A stretch of DNA of 64,000 bases, taken from the NCBI GenBank assembly GCA_040507035.1, contig JBEVVR010000031.1:303890-367889 (forward strand), in the 5' to 3' direction. Position 1 is the first letter of the stretch, and the number at the start of each line of letters is the position of its first letter. Shown here piece after piece: positions 43,346-52,751 of the stretch. Source of the DNA: Thiodiazotropha sp040507035 (lineage in GTDB: Bacteria; Pseudomonadota; Gammaproteobacteria; Chromatiales; Chromatiaceae). The translations under genes were made by a program, and so were the position numbers. The notes under the pieces were generated by a model. That model worked only from the letters and a program-made list of their open reading frames with translations, did no database searches and was not told the DNA's origin.

Positions 43346-45319
43346 GTGACTGATAAGAGAAAAACGACCTTAAATGATGCTAAACAGCAATTCATGCGCG
43401 ACAAGGCCGAAGAGATTGCACGCAGCAGAGAAATAACCGAATACGAAAAGAAACTGGCGGATCGTGACAAATTACTGCAGGAGCTGCATGTCCATCAAGT
43501 TGAACTTGAGCTGCAAAATGAAGAGTTGCGCCAGGCTCAGGTAAAGCTTCAGTATACCCATCAACAGTACCTCGATCTCTATAATGAAGCCCCCATGGGT
43601 TATGCCAGCCTTGATGACGGGGGTATCATCATTCGTACCAATCAAATGCTTGCTACCATGCTTGGAGTGGAAAAATACAAGCTAACCGGTCGTGCGTTGG
43701 CGGAGTTCATGGCGCCGGAAGACCAAACAATATTCAGGAGCAGATTTACCGCTTTTGCCAAGCATCCCGAAAATAAATATATAGACAGCAAGTTCAAGTG
43801 CTTGGCTGGTAGTGGCAACGAAAGTGGTTTTGTAGGCAGAATTCAAGGAAGACGGCTCGATAGAAATGAGACAGTAGAAAGTGCGATGCGTTGGTCCGAG
43901 ACATTGTTGGTGGTGATTGGTGATGTGACTGAGTTGAAAAAATCCGAGGAGAGGATTCATTTCCAAGCGCACCATGATGTCCTTACCGGTATACCGAACC
44001 GAGCTACACTCTATGATCAGTTGGAGAACTCTCTCTCCTTGGCCAAGCGTCAGGACAGTTATGGTGCATTGCTATTTATGGATCTTGATAGGTTTAAAAC
44101 TGTCAATGACTCGCTGGGTCACCATGCCGGTGATCAATTGCTGGTTGGATTCACCCGGCGTATGCGCAAGCATATAAGAAAGGAGGACATGCTGGCGCGC
44201 ATGGGGGGAGACGAGTTTGTGATCCTACTGGCAGAGCATCATCATAACAATCATGTGATGGCAGTGAACGCACAACGCTTTGCAGAGCATATAATGGAGT
44301 CTTTGTCAGAGCCACTAATCGTCGATAAACAACCATTTCAGATTTCATTGAGTATCGGTATCAGCGTTTTTCCATTTCATGATGAAGACAATGTCAATGA
44401 TGTTGTTCGTCAAGCAGATACAGCAATGTATCAGGCCAAGAGTGATGGTCGAGGGTTGGTGCGCTTCTTCCATTCGAGCATGCAGGAATCAGCACGTCAG
44501 CGTATGACAATGGAGGCTGAGCTCCGCGTTGCGATGATTGAAGAACAGTTCATGCTCTATTATCAGCCACAGTTGACCATGGAAGGTGAAATACATGCTG
44601 TAGAGGTGCTGGTGCGTTGGAAGCACCCTTATCGAGGTGTAGTCTCTCCTGACAAGTTCATCAGCGTAGCTGAAGAGAGTGGAATGATTATCACTATAGG
44701 GGAGTGGGTTATAGAGAATGCAATTAAGCAGATAGTCGAGTGGCAGAAGGACGAAATTGTAACTAAAGACCTCCGCTTTTCAATTAATATCAGTGCAAGG
44801 CAACTCGAGGTAACATCTTTTTGCGAGCGAATAGAGGCGATAATCGATCGCTATGAGCTGAATCCGGAGTGCCTGGTTTTTGAAATCACTGAATCTTTGT
44901 TAATTCCAAATGACCGAATAGCTGATGTGACTCTTGCTCGCTTATCGAAAATAGGTTTGACTTTCTCTGTCGATGATTTTGGAACAGGCTTCTCTTCCCT
45001 TGCTGTTATTCAAAATAAACCTATCGGGCAACTTAAGATAGACAAGAGGTTTATTATGGGTTTAAAACAGCGGGAAGAGATCAATGATGATGTTACGCAG
45101 AGCAAACAACATGCGATGGTGAAAGCAATTTTATCCATGGCGAGCGCACTCGGCCTCGAGGTGGTTGCGGAAGGGGTGGAAACTGAGGAGCAGAAGCTTG
45201 TTCTGGACGATCTGGGTTGTCGTTATATGCAGGGCTACTATTTTACAAAGCCCATGCCTGCGCCTGAACTTGTAAGTTATATAGGTGACTATGGCATTTC
45301 AGGCAATAGAAATATCTAA
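43346..45319 (+). CDS. PAS-GGDEF-EAL cyclic-di-GMP enzyme
   Basis: A 657-residue cytoplasmic protein: an N-terminal coiled coil (about 1-75), a PAS domain (about 80-200), GGDEF (about 210-375) with an intact RMGGDEF, and EAL (about 385-645). In the EAL domain the signature motif reads EVL (AVEVLVRW) instead of EAL; its Glu is kept, and the later motifs DDFGTGFSSL, LKIDKRFI, VAEGVETEE and QGYYF are all normal. Both activities are therefore possible, with one probably dominant in the cell. GTG 43346 starts 14 bp after the CheB-CheR gene, so they share an operon. Confidence 0.92.
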   Translation: MTDKRKTTLNDAKQQFMRDKAEEIARSREITEYEKKLADRDKLLQELHVHQVELELQNEELRQAQVKLQYTHQQYLDLYNEAPMGYASLDDGGIIIRTNQMLATMLGVEKYKLTGRALAEFMAPEDQTIFRSRFTAFAKHPENKYIDSKFKCLAGSGNESGFVGRIQGRRLDRNETVESAMRWSETLLVVIGDVTELKKSEERIHFQAHHDVLTGIPNRATLYDQLENSLSLAKRQDSYGALLFMDLDRFKTVNDSLGHHAGDQLLVGFTRRMRKHIRKEDMLARMGGDEFVILLAEHHHNNHVMAVNAQRFAEHIMESLSEPLIVDKQPFQISLSIGISVFPFHDEDNVNDVVRQADTAMYQAKSDGRGLVRFFHSSMQESARQRMTMEAELRVAMIEEQFMLYYQPQLTMEGEIHAVEVLVRWKHPYRGVVSPDKFISVAEESGMIITIGEWVIENAIKQIVEWQKDEIVTKDLRFSINISARQLEVTSFCERIEAIIDRYELNPECLVFEITESLLIPNDRIADVTLARLSKIGLTFSVDDFGTGFSSLAVIQNKPIGQLKIDKRFIMGLKQREEINDDVTQSKQHAMVKAILSMASALGLEVVAEGVETEEQKLVLDDLGCRYMQGYYFTKPMPAPELVSYIGDYGISGNRNI

Positions 45320-45350
45320 TCACTACCCGACAACTGGAACAAAGAAAATT

Positions 45351-46100
45351 TCACAAGGGTTGCACGAAAAAGCTACTTGCCTGCATAGGGTCAAATGCAT
45401 AATGATGGTATAGGTCGCTCTCAGCTTCCGACCAACCGCCATAGTCGAGTGTCTCACCCCTTGGGAAATAATCAGAAAAGTCCGGGATAAGAAAACGCAG
45501 CACAACATAATCGTAGCCGGGACCGCCTTCCCCCAGTTCACCGTCTGAATGTCCGAGATGATGATGTATGTCGCCATCCGGAAAGCCAAAATTGGAATAA
45601 ACAAAGGGTGGGGTACCGTACTCAAGGGAGAAGGCGAAAAAGATATCTATACCGTCTATCCCTTCGCCTCCTGCACCTGTCCCAAGATCGTTGTCGGAAT
45701 TGAAATTGATGCTGATGCCCTGACCTGTGACCGACTGGGCTTCGATCTCACCAGAAGCTTCGATAGGGTATTCAGCCGTCGGTATGACGCCGGCAAAATC
45801 GAAACGAATATATAGATAGTCTCCCTCTATTCCCATGGAGAGGGCGACTAGATCTGCAGGTGGGTAGTCAATCGGGTCACTGTAGGGCGGGGCGCCGCCA
45901 GGGGCTATCTCGGAATCGCCGCTAGCTTCAACACTGGTTATGTTATAAACCGCATTGATATCATCAGGCCAGGGATCTGAAAAAACAACGGAATTCAGAT
46001 AGGACCCAGAGTCTGAGCCGTTCTCGCCACCACCACCGCCGCAGCCAAAAAGTATACTTATTGAACAAAACAGGGCTAGCGCTTTATATGCAGCATGCAT
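45351..46100 (-). CDS. Lipoprotein of unknown family
   Basis: A 249-residue lipoprotein with a hydrophobic leader and lipobox LFGC (residues 17-20) followed by a Gly tract. The mature part is acidic and beta-rich (FSDPWPDDINAVYNI, IRFDFAGVIP, HHHLGHSDGELGEGGPGYDY). The His-rich HHHLGH cluster might bind a metal. No recognised domain. It is convergent with the PAS-GGDEF-EAL gene. Confidence 0.65.
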   Translation of the reverse strand: MHAAYKALALFCSISILFGCGGGGGENGSDSGSYLNSVVFSDPWPDDINAVYNITSVEASGDSEIAPGGAPPYSDPIDYPPADLVALSMGIEGDYLYIRFDFAGVIPTAEYPIEASGEIEAQSVTGQGISINFNSDNDLGTGAGGEGIDGIDIFFAFSLEYGTPPFVYSNFGFPDGDIHHHLGHSDGELGEGGPGYDYVVLRFLIPDFSDYFPRGETLDYGGWSEAESDLYHHYAFDPMQASSFFVQPL

Positions 46101-46346
46101 GTCGCTTACTCAGAAAGTAACCAGCGAAGAATCTACTCTCTATATTCGGCAGTAAGGAGCATTGCTTGAGCCGAGCCAAATTCCTAAGATGGCCTGGCGT
46201 TCAATGCTGATTGATGTATGACATAGGTGGATGTTTGGGGTCGTGAGAGCTTTTTCAAGCCCTCGGTAGTTTGAGTATAAACAGCTATCTTGGCCGTCTC
46301 TGGGCGGGCCAATTCCCATTGAAGATCCCGCTTATGTTCGTGTATA

Positions 46347-46580
46347 TCAATCCCTGCCTGTTGCCAGCCGTGCAATAACTACATTCAGCGAAACTTCGGC
46401 GTTCTCAAAGGCATCCGCCAGGTCATCGATTGTCGTCTCCCCCAACTCGGCGCCATTTAGTGCATTGGCGATTTCTGCTATTAAACCACTAACGGTTGTA
46501 AGGGCGTCATCGCCACCGGCGTTGTATACCTGGGTGACAGCATCTGTTATCTGATCATATATAGCAGTTGGAAAAGCCAT
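46347..46580 (-). CDS. Small protein resembling R-body component RebB
   Basis: A 77-residue protein. The start MAFPTAIYDQITDAVTQV closely resembles the N-terminus of RebB-family proteins (refractile-body components), which typically open with a P-T-A-V-x-x-Q-(I/V)-T-D-A-V-T-Q segment. The rest is an amphipathic acidic helix. RebB-like genes usually occur in small clusters; no second copy is visible next to it. If correct it may be a solitary, perhaps co-opted, member. Similarity rests on the first 18 residues only. Confidence 0.45.
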   Translation of the reverse strand: MAFPTAIYDQITDAVTQVYNAGGDDALTTVSGLIAEIANALNGAELGETTIDDLADAFENAEVSLNVVIARLATGRD

Positions 46581-46623
46581 GGGATTACCTCAAAGATCAA
46601 TATTTATCCAGACTGTACAAAAG

Positions 46624-46659
46624 GGAAAAATCGGGCGGTGGCTGCTGCGGCACCGCCCG
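46624..46659 (-). terminator. Intrinsic terminator after the zinc-ribbon gene
   Basis: On the minus strand CGGGCGGTG, a 10-nt loop and CACCGCCCG form a perfect 9-bp stem followed by ATTTTTCCC. It lies 40 nt past the stop of the small zinc-ribbon gene. Confidence 0.75.
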
Positions 46660-46698
46660 CCTGCAGTGGCAGGAAGTGAGGAGAGGTTGAAAAGCACT

Positions 46699-46890
46699 TC
46701 AGGGATATCGTAGTGCGTGTCGTGCAAAATGCCCTGATTGAAGAGATAGACGATCCTTCCATTGATCTAAAGTCCTTGTAACCAGTTGGGTGCGTCCGCA
46801 CACGGGACACTCGTACCTCGACTGCTCTATACGCCCATCCTTTTGCGTCTCAATCTCAGCCATCAGCGAAGAACAGTGTGAGCAATGCAT
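46699..46890 (-). CDS. 63-residue zinc-ribbon protein
   Basis: Two CxxC pairs (CSHCSSLM at the start and YECPVCGR near 26-33; the first also has an extra Cys) form a treble-clef/zinc-ribbon. A GGGG ribosome site lies 10 nt upstream of ATG 46890. Small zinc ribbons of this kind often bind nucleic acids or act as adaptors. Function unknown. A terminator follows. Confidence 0.6.
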   Translation of the reverse strand: MHCSHCSSLMAEIETQKDGRIEQSRYECPVCGRTQLVTRTLDQWKDRLSLQSGHFARHALRYP

Positions 46891-47378
46891 TGTTAATTTA
46901 CCCCGCCAATTTTTCTAACGATTACAAAAGGTTGCGGAAATCTATCACTATATAATAGGCTGTGGTTATGTAAAATTGTTAATAATAACAGTAGCCTAGC
47001 CCGTTTGGTTGCTGCAAACGGACGTGAGTCTATTGAAGGGTAAGATTAGCCTAGTTACAGAGTTGCTACAAGATATTGTGCAAAAAAAATACTATGGACA
47101 CTATATCTTGATTATTCGGGCACGATTGGGGGTGAGGGCAAATTCAATTGTATAGGTAGATTTGACGATGCTGTTTCTCAGTTTGCGCAGCTAACTTACT
47201 GATTTGAGAAGTCGTTGAGGCGTGCCGAACACTCGGTCAATGAGTGTAGTGGTTTATATAACCAGGTAAGGCTTAACCGATGTTGTCGATCGGTAATATT
47301 TACGCCAATACTGAGTTTCCGACATATATAGTAGAGGCCTGGATGTTAAGCCGGTTATAGATGAGTGGAGCATAGTCA
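46891..47378. other. AT-rich intergenic region
   Basis: About 490 bp between two divergent small genes. I see no frame with a ribosome site, RNA gene or clear repeat. Confidence 0.5.
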
Positions 47379-47735
47379 ATGAATTTTTTGAAACGAGCCT
47401 GTTTGTCCACTGCTGCGCTGGTGACCCTGCTTTTGCTGGGTAGTGAGACAGTCCTGGCTGCCTGCAACGCCACTATAAATGGGCGGCCGATGACCCACCA
47501 GGAGTGTGCATTGACCATACAAGTTTATGGCACTGTGATACCCGGAGCCTATTTGATGGACGAGCATGGTAACTGGGTAAATGCCAACAATCCGATGCAT
47601 CGGGGTAATACCTACAAGGACGCACAGGGTTCACGCGGTGGATCTTGGGGAGGTCAATCCGTTTTCAGTCCCCGTGCAGTCTACGATGCGAGCGGTGGCT
47701 GTGAAGGTGGTAGCTGCGTCAATATCATCGACTGA
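47379..47735 (+). CDS. Small secreted cysteine-containing protein
   Basis: A 118-residue protein with a clear signal peptide (about 1-27, cut near VLAAC). The mature part has five cysteines and a Gly/Ser-rich tail (RGGSWGGQSVFSP, GGCEGGSCVNIID), suggesting disulfides. GGAG lies 8 nt before ATG. No recognised family; probably periplasmic or secreted. Confidence 0.6.
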   Translation: MNFLKRACLSTAALVTLLLLGSETVLAACNATINGRPMTHQECALTIQVYGTVIPGAYLMDEHGNWVNANNPMHRGNTYKDAQGSRGGSWGGQSVFSPRAVYDASGGCEGGSCVNIID

Positions 47736-47843
47736 GTTGTCAGCTTCACGCCTGGCCGCAAGAGATATCCGATGCATCCCTTAGCCGTTGTGCAAGATGT
47801 TTGGAGGGGCGCCCGTCTCTCACTTCGACATCGGCAGCTGTAG

Positions 47844-48395
47844 TCACTGATCGAGTAATTGTGGTAATACTTCGTCCAGCCAACTGTCTATACGCTGATC
47901 CGTTAATAGGTGTTGCAGGTGTTGATCAAGTACCAGACCCACGAATCGTCCGTTATCAACAGCCTTAGAGTGTTTGAATTCATAACCCTCGGTATCGCAA
48001 CCTCCTACAATTTCACCACCCTGACTGTTGAAGAAGCGGTGGAGATGCATGAGGGCATCGGCAAAATGGTTCGGATAGGTCTCCTGGTCACCCAGTCCGA
48101 AAAGGGCGATCCGGATCCCGCTGAAGTCCATGTCAGCCAGTTGGGGAAGAAACTCTTCCCAGCTCGACTCCTCTGTACCGTTCGTTTTACCCGGCAACAC
48201 ACCGTCACCATAGGTAGGTGTGCCGAGGATAAGTGCCTGATATGCCAGTAGCTGGTCAGCCTCAATACGATTCACGTTGACCGGTTTGGCTGCTATCGCT
48301 TCACCCAATCTCGATTTTATGTTTCGTGCAATCTTTTTCGCGATAAGCCGTGTGGTTCCTGAGTCGGTACCGAAGAAAATGCCTATTTTGTGCAT
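47844..48395 (-). CDS. fldA: Long-chain flavodoxin
   Basis: A small FMN electron carrier of 183 residues. The phosphate loop is FFGTDSGTTR (8-17). FMN-contact loops are GTPTYGDG near 58-65 and GLGDQETYPNHFAD near 99-112; the 20-residue insertion after that marks the long-chain class (FldA/NifF). Electron partners are not nearby; a nitrogen-fixation role (nifF) cannot be told from sequence alone. Confidence 0.9.
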   Translation of the reverse strand: MHKIGIFFGTDSGTTRLIAKKIARNIKSRLGEAIAAKPVNVNRIEADQLLAYQALILGTPTYGDGVLPGKTNGTEESSWEEFLPQLADMDFSGIRIALFGLGDQETYPNHFADALMHLHRFFNSQGGEIVGGCDTEGYEFKHSKAVDNGRFVGLVLDQHLQHLLTDQRIDSWLDEVLPQLLDQ

Positions 48396-48603
48396 TGGAA
48401 AACCCCAAAAAACAAGTTGTCCCCCTCGCTTTGCGGGACGAAACTCTATTCAAAGCAATCTTTGCACCAGTCGCTGTTAATTGATTCAAATCCAGGAAAT
48501 TTATGGTATTTTTGATTGGCATCAGGCTCCCGGTATGGTGCCGTTTCCATCATTACGGTGTGATTGGTAGGAAGTGCGACAATTTTTAGAAAAGGAAGCA
48601 AGC

Positions 48604-49470
48604 ATGAAACATCTATCGTCATTGATATTCGGATCAATCCTGATCTGTTTGCTGCAGGTGCGGATTGGGTTTGCCGCAGAGCAGGGGCTTTTGTGGCATA
48701 TAAAAGGGAAAGATGTGGATTCCTATCTGTTCGGTACCATTCATAGTGAAGATCCCCGTGTCACCCGGCTGCCTGAAGTTGTTGAAGAGAGTTTTAACCG
48801 TGCAGATATCCTGATGTTGGAGATCTCACTCGATCAGACGACTATTGCAACGGTTGCAACCAAAATGCTGCAAGGGGCTGACGGTTCCCTCAGTAAACAG
48901 GTCGGAGAGTCATTGGCTGAGGAGGCGGCAGTGGCGATGCGCTCCCGCGGTGTTCCTCCTGAGGTTACTGACTTGATGCAACCATGGGCAGTGGTCATGA
49001 CCTTGAGTTCGCCACGTCAGGTGACGGGACAGTTTCTTGACAAGCAACTCTACAACAGGGCTATACAGGTCGGTAAACAGTTCCAGCCATTGGAAAACCC
49101 TGAGGAACAGCTGTCGGTCTTCACCAAGCTGACCCTTGAAGAACAGAAATCACTGTTGCGCCATGTACTTGGTGAATATCGAAGCTACTCGCGTATGTAT
49201 GAAAACTTGACTAAAGCCTATCTGGCGAGGGATCTTGACGCGCTTATGGAGATCAGTTTTGCCAATCCCATCAGTGAGGATCCCGCGCTGCAGGAAAAGT
49301 TCATGGCGCAGATGCTGACGGGGAGAAACCATCGCATGCTTGAACGGATGGGATCCTATTTAACTCAGGGCAGAGTCTTTATTGCGGTCGGTGCGTTGCA
49401 TCTTGTAGGTGACGAGGGATTGATTTCCCTGTTGCGGCGGCGGGGTTATAAGGTCAACCTGCTCTACTGA
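48604..49470 (+). CDS. TraB/GumN-family exported protein
   Basis: A 288-residue protein with a signal peptide (about 1-24, cut near GFAAE) and the TraB/GumN domain: SYLFGTIHSED near 40-50, VGALHLVGDEGL near 264-275 (the conserved GxxH pairs). The related Tiki/TraB clan contains metal-dependent proteases; whether this protein cleaves peptides is unknown. ATG 48604 follows AAGGAAG; the frame is open to 48574. Confidence 0.85.
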   Translation: MKHLSSLIFGSILICLLQVRIGFAAEQGLLWHIKGKDVDSYLFGTIHSEDPRVTRLPEVVEESFNRADILMLEISLDQTTIATVATKMLQGADGSLSKQVGESLAEEAAVAMRSRGVPPEVTDLMQPWAVVMTLSSPRQVTGQFLDKQLYNRAIQVGKQFQPLENPEEQLSVFTKLTLEEQKSLLRHVLGEYRSYSRMYENLTKAYLARDLDALMEISFANPISEDPALQEKFMAQMLTGRNHRMLERMGSYLTQGRVFIAVGALHLVGDEGLISLLRRRGYKVNLLY

Positions 49471-49512
49471 CAGCATATGAAGACCAGTGGTTCAACGCCA
49501 ATCCAAAGAGTA

Positions 49513-50082
49513 TTAAGGATCCTCGCGGTCTTCTTCGGGTTGGTAAAAATCAGGCCATTCCCGTGCGACTACCGGCCCATCGGTTGCTAAAGCAAAACAG
49601 GTATCCAGTATAACCGGTTTTTCCTTACCGTCATTGCTAGGCTGCCCAGGATTTTTCAGGCTGTTCAAGGTCTGATAGGCGGTGGTTGCCATCTGTGCCA
49701 ACATTTCCGAGATATGGGTGCAGCCTTTTGTGCCCCCAAGGATCGATCTGACACGTCTGTTCCAGCCCGGTCCGATCTTTTCTCCAACGAGGTTCTTAAA
49801 GGAATGGGTTGCACCCTGGCAATGATCGTAGGGCGCCCAGTCGGTTGTCGCCTCCGCATAAACGATCCGGAAATCGATATCCAAGGTCAGGCGAATCCAC
49901 ATTTCATGCAGTGGCTCCCCCGAACGAATCTGGCCGCCGCGATCTCTGTTAGGGATGTCGAACGGCTTGGTATCGACCAGGTGACCCTCGATATCCAACA
50001 GGCCATCCTCTCGAAGATGGCCTTGAAGGGTCAGTCTACGGGTATGCAGTGGTTTGCGTCTGACAGTAGGTGATAGGGGCAT
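49513..50082 (-). CDS. DUF2889-family protein
   Basis: A 189-residue soluble protein whose whole length fits DUF2889: RRKPLHTRRL near the start, DTKPFDIPNRDR, GEPLHEMWIRL and RSILGGTKGCTHI, with conserved His and Cys that could hold a metal. Function of the family is unknown. ATG 50082 fits the family start; the frame is open to 50133. It is convergent with the TraB gene. Confidence 0.8.
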   Translation of the reverse strand: MPLSPTVRRKPLHTRRLTLQGHLREDGLLDIEGHLVDTKPFDIPNRDRGGQIRSGEPLHEMWIRLTLDIDFRIVYAEATTDWAPYDHCQGATHSFKNLVGEKIGPGWNRRVRSILGGTKGCTHISEMLAQMATTAYQTLNSLKNPGQPSNDGKEKPVILDTCFALATDGPVVAREWPDFYQPEEDREDP

Positions 50083-50300
50083 GGTGGAAAAGAACCGGCA
50101 AAATGATAATAATACAGGATTGTTGCGCTGCAATGAACCAACTGGATTGGGCGCAATAAATAGAGATTTTAACTACATGAGCTATCGGGGAATATTGATC
50201 TGGGGTTAAGCTCAAGCCAGACCGATTGAATATTTTTTACCTAAGGCTGCATAACCCGGTAGTTCTCTATTGTGCATTATTGAGAGAAAGTCACGACGAC

Positions 50301-51185
50301 ATGTTCGACTATATAGAGCCGGTTTTCCGTCCCCCCAGTGAGGCGGCGTCTTTGATCCTTCAGGTGACAAACGGCTGTTCCTGGAATAGATGCACCTTCT
50401 GCGAGATGTATACCCAACCGCAAAAGCGGTTCAAACCCAAGTCGATCGAAGTGATCCGAGAAGAGTTGCAACAGTTCGTCAGTATGGGGATTCCAACGAG
50501 ACGGGTCTTTCTCGCCGACGGGGATGCGATGACACTGTCGTATCGGCGCCTGTATGAGATCATGCAGGCGATCAATGAATACCTGCCCGAAATTCAACGG
50601 GTCTCCGCCTACTGCCTGCCGCGCAATATCATTAAAAAGTCTGTTGACGAGTTGCAGGCATTGGGTCAGATGGGGTTGCAGCTGCTTTATATCGGTTGCG
50701 AAACAGGTGATGACCTGGTGTTGGAACGGGTCAACAAGGGCGAGACCTGGCAATCGTCACTGGACGCCCTGTTGAAGCTGCAACAGGCGGGGATCAAGCG
50801 ATCAGTAATGATCCTCAACGGGCTTGGCGGTGTGCGCTACAGCGAGCAGCATGCACTGAATTCGGCATCCCTGATGAACGAATCGCAACCGGAATATCTC
50901 GCCACCCTGGTTGTCAGCTTCCCCATGGGACAGCAGCGCCTCAAGCAGGGTTACGGCGGGGAGTTCGAAGCCTTGAACCTACCTCAGTTACTCAGGGAGG
51001 AGGAGATGCTTCTATCCGCACTGGAACTCGAAAAGACCATATTCCGTAGCGATCATGCTTCCAACTACCTGGTGCTCAAAGGCGTATTGAACAAGGACAA
51101 GGAAAAGTTATTGCATCAGCTCCGAAGCGCACTCACAACCCCCGAGTCAACAAGATTTCGCGCGGAATGGCAAAGGGGTTTGTAA
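50301..51185 (+). CDS. Radical SAM protein
   Basis: A 294-residue enzyme with one [4Fe-4S] radical SAM centre. The cluster motif near residue 26 reads C-x4-C-x2-C (NGCSWNRCTFCEMY), a variant seen in a class of uncharacterised radical SAM proteins; the aromatic MYTQ follows. FLADGDAM and LLYIGCETGDD are the usual barrel SAM-contact segments. No SPASM or B12 domain. The substrate is unknown. ATG 50301 fits the conserved start; the frame is open to 50226. A fragment of an outer-membrane gene abuts its stop. Confidence 0.82.
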   Translation: MFDYIEPVFRPPSEAASLILQVTNGCSWNRCTFCEMYTQPQKRFKPKSIEVIREELQQFVSMGIPTRRVFLADGDAMTLSYRRLYEIMQAINEYLPEIQRVSAYCLPRNIIKKSVDELQALGQMGLQLLYIGCETGDDLVLERVNKGETWQSSLDALLKLQQAGIKRSVMILNGLGGVRYSEQHALNSASLMNESQPEYLATLVVSFPMGQQRLKQGYGGEFEALNLPQLLREEEMLLSALELEKTIFRSDHASNYLVLKGVLNKDKEKLLHQLRSALTTPESTRFRAEWQRGL

Positions 51186-51200
51186 TCTATTGGCGGTTAC

Positions 51201-51390
51201 GTGATTCCCGCGCCGATCGCAGCTGTGCTCGCGGATACCGATACCACGGCAGTGGTGGGCCTGCCAGCCAGTCTCTCTCTGAGTGTAACCACAGAGGTGG
51301 CGCCGAATTGGGAGCTGATGGCGGACATCACCTGGACCCAATGGAGCAATTTCGATGAGCTGCGAATAGAGTTCGACAATCTTCTCAAAA
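51201..51390 (+). pseudogene. Remnant of a FadL/OmpP1-type outer-membrane protein gene
   Basis: The translated segment at 51261-51380 (LPASLSLSVTTEVAPNWELM, then ADITWTQWSNFDEL and RIEFDN) has the pattern of two beta strands from FadL/OmpP1/TodX long-chain fatty-acid channels (P-A-S-x-S-L-x-x ... W-x-L-x-A-D-(V/I)-x-W-T-x-W). Nothing of the remaining 350 or more residues is present before or after. It directly follows the radical SAM stop, so it is a truncated, presumably dead leftover. Confidence 0.65.
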
Positions 51391-51423
51391 GCAGAGAGCA
51401 AGCAGCATGGCCGCACCCTGCAA

Positions 51424-51888
51424 TTATTGACTGCACTGTCCTTTGGTAGCCATTCCCAGTTCCATGATATCCGCTTTACCCGTCTCCTCGTCTACCTGTT
51501 CCAGGTTGGCGCCGCCGACGAATACGCCCATTTTGATATATTGTTTGATGAAGTAGCTTTCACCGCTTATGGTCTCGAGGACCAGGTCATTGGGTGAAAA
51601 TTCAGATTCTGTTGAAATGGTGTGGGAAATGTCGCCTGTAACTTCCTCATAGAAAAAGATTCCTGGAGCGGTCTCGCCGATACACTTGCCATCAATCCAG
51701 ACATCTTTTTTTAAGGCGCCGCCGCCTATCGATTTCTTCCTGTAGACATAGATACCCGCCTGTCCTTCAGTCGGTTTGTTGAATGCCTTGGCGAGATTCG
51801 ATGCTTCGTCTCCTGTCATCTGAACTGACGCACAGCCACTGACTAGTAGTGCCAATAATGAAATAAAACTCGTCCGCATGAACATCAT
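51424..51888 (-). CDS. DUF2846-type lipoprotein
   Basis: A 154-residue lipoprotein: lipobox VSGC at about residues 16-19 and a DUF2846-like body (GQAGIYVYRKKSIGGG, VWIDGKCIGET, YFIKQYIKMGVFVGG). GGAGC lies close before ATG 51888. Its stop cuts into the end of the FadL remnant region. It follows the rhodanese gene by about 125 bp on the same strand. Confidence 0.72.
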   Translation of the reverse strand: MMFMRTSFISLLALLVSGCASVQMTGDEASNLAKAFNKPTEGQAGIYVYRKKSIGGGALKKDVWIDGKCIGETAPGIFFYEEVTGDISHTISTESEFSPNDLVLETISGESYFIKQYIKMGVFVGGANLEQVDEETGKADIMELGMATKGQCSQ

Positions 51889-52013
51889 ACTGCTCCAAAA
51901 AAGATGGTGTGGTTTCAGATCTGATATAACCGGTCTGTTACTACAATGCACTACCCCACTGCTGTGTGGGGTAGTGCATGTATCAGTGACCCGATCAGGT
52001 AACCTTAATACTG

Positions 52014-52751
52014 TCATTCAACTGGAGTAAGCGTCAGCATTTTGTATAAATCAGGATCCCGCATATAGGCCAGGCGATGACGTATTTTCGTTGTCCATGG
52101 CAGCTGTTGGAAGTTTCTCCAGCCATCCTTGTCCGGGTTGGCATCCATCTGTTCCTCATAGACATCGGCGGAGTCGCTGTCCATTACACCATTGTTGTTG
52201 AGGTCTAATGCGAACGGCTCATGATTGGTGTCCAGCATTATAGTTCCGCTTTCATAGGCGTATTTATACTGACCTACGAAACCTTCCCAAATGTTACGTA
52301 CATTGGTGAATGCGGGGCCGTCTATCCCATACTTGGCAGGATTTGCAAGCACATTGCCACCGCTGACACTTCTTTTACCAGTGCGACACAATGTCATGAT
52401 CAATCTGTCGGTATCACCATGTACAGTGTTGTAGACCTCCCAGTAAAAAGTCTCCTCGGGTTGGGGGTCGCAGTCAGTGCATACTCTGGGATAGGGGATA
52501 TTGTGAGCTCCCAGGGGATGACCTGTCGCATACTCTTCGAGCGATCTTACGTCGATGAGTACGGGCTTACCCTGTTTTTTGTGTTTTGCGATGTGTGACC
52601 AGAGTTTAAGCTCCTTGAAAGCCTGGGCCGCACTGATCTCTGAGTGGTAATCACGTTCTAAATTGTAGCGGTTACCTTCTGCATAGACACTCCCTGCAGA
52701 AACGGCAATAACAGCCGCGCTAATAATCATCTGAATCGATCTGAAATACAT
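52014..52751 (-). CDS. Periplasmic rhodanese-like sulfurtransferase
   Basis: A 245-residue protein with a signal peptide (cut near VYAEG) and a rhodanese domain (about 50-150): VLIDVRSLEEYATGHPLGAHNIPY near 63-86 and the active-site loop CRTGKRS near 130 with the catalytic Cys. A second Cys pair is in VCTDCD. The C-terminal 80 residues carry an EF-hand-like acidic stretch (DLNNNGVMDSDSADVYEE) that may bind Ca2+. Role: sulfane-sulfur transfer in the periplasm, fitting a sulfur-metabolising host (inference). Confidence 0.85.
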   Translation of the reverse strand: MYFRSIQMIISAAVIAVSAGSVYAEGNRYNLERDYHSEISAAQAFKELKLWSHIAKHKKQGKPVLIDVRSLEEYATGHPLGAHNIPYPRVCTDCDPQPEETFYWEVYNTVHGDTDRLIMTLCRTGKRSVSGGNVLANPAKYGIDGPAFTNVRNIWEGFVGQYKYAYESGTIMLDTNHEPFALDLNNNGVMDSDSADVYEEQMDANPDKDGWRNFQQLPWTTKIRHRLAYMRDPDLYKMLTLTPVE

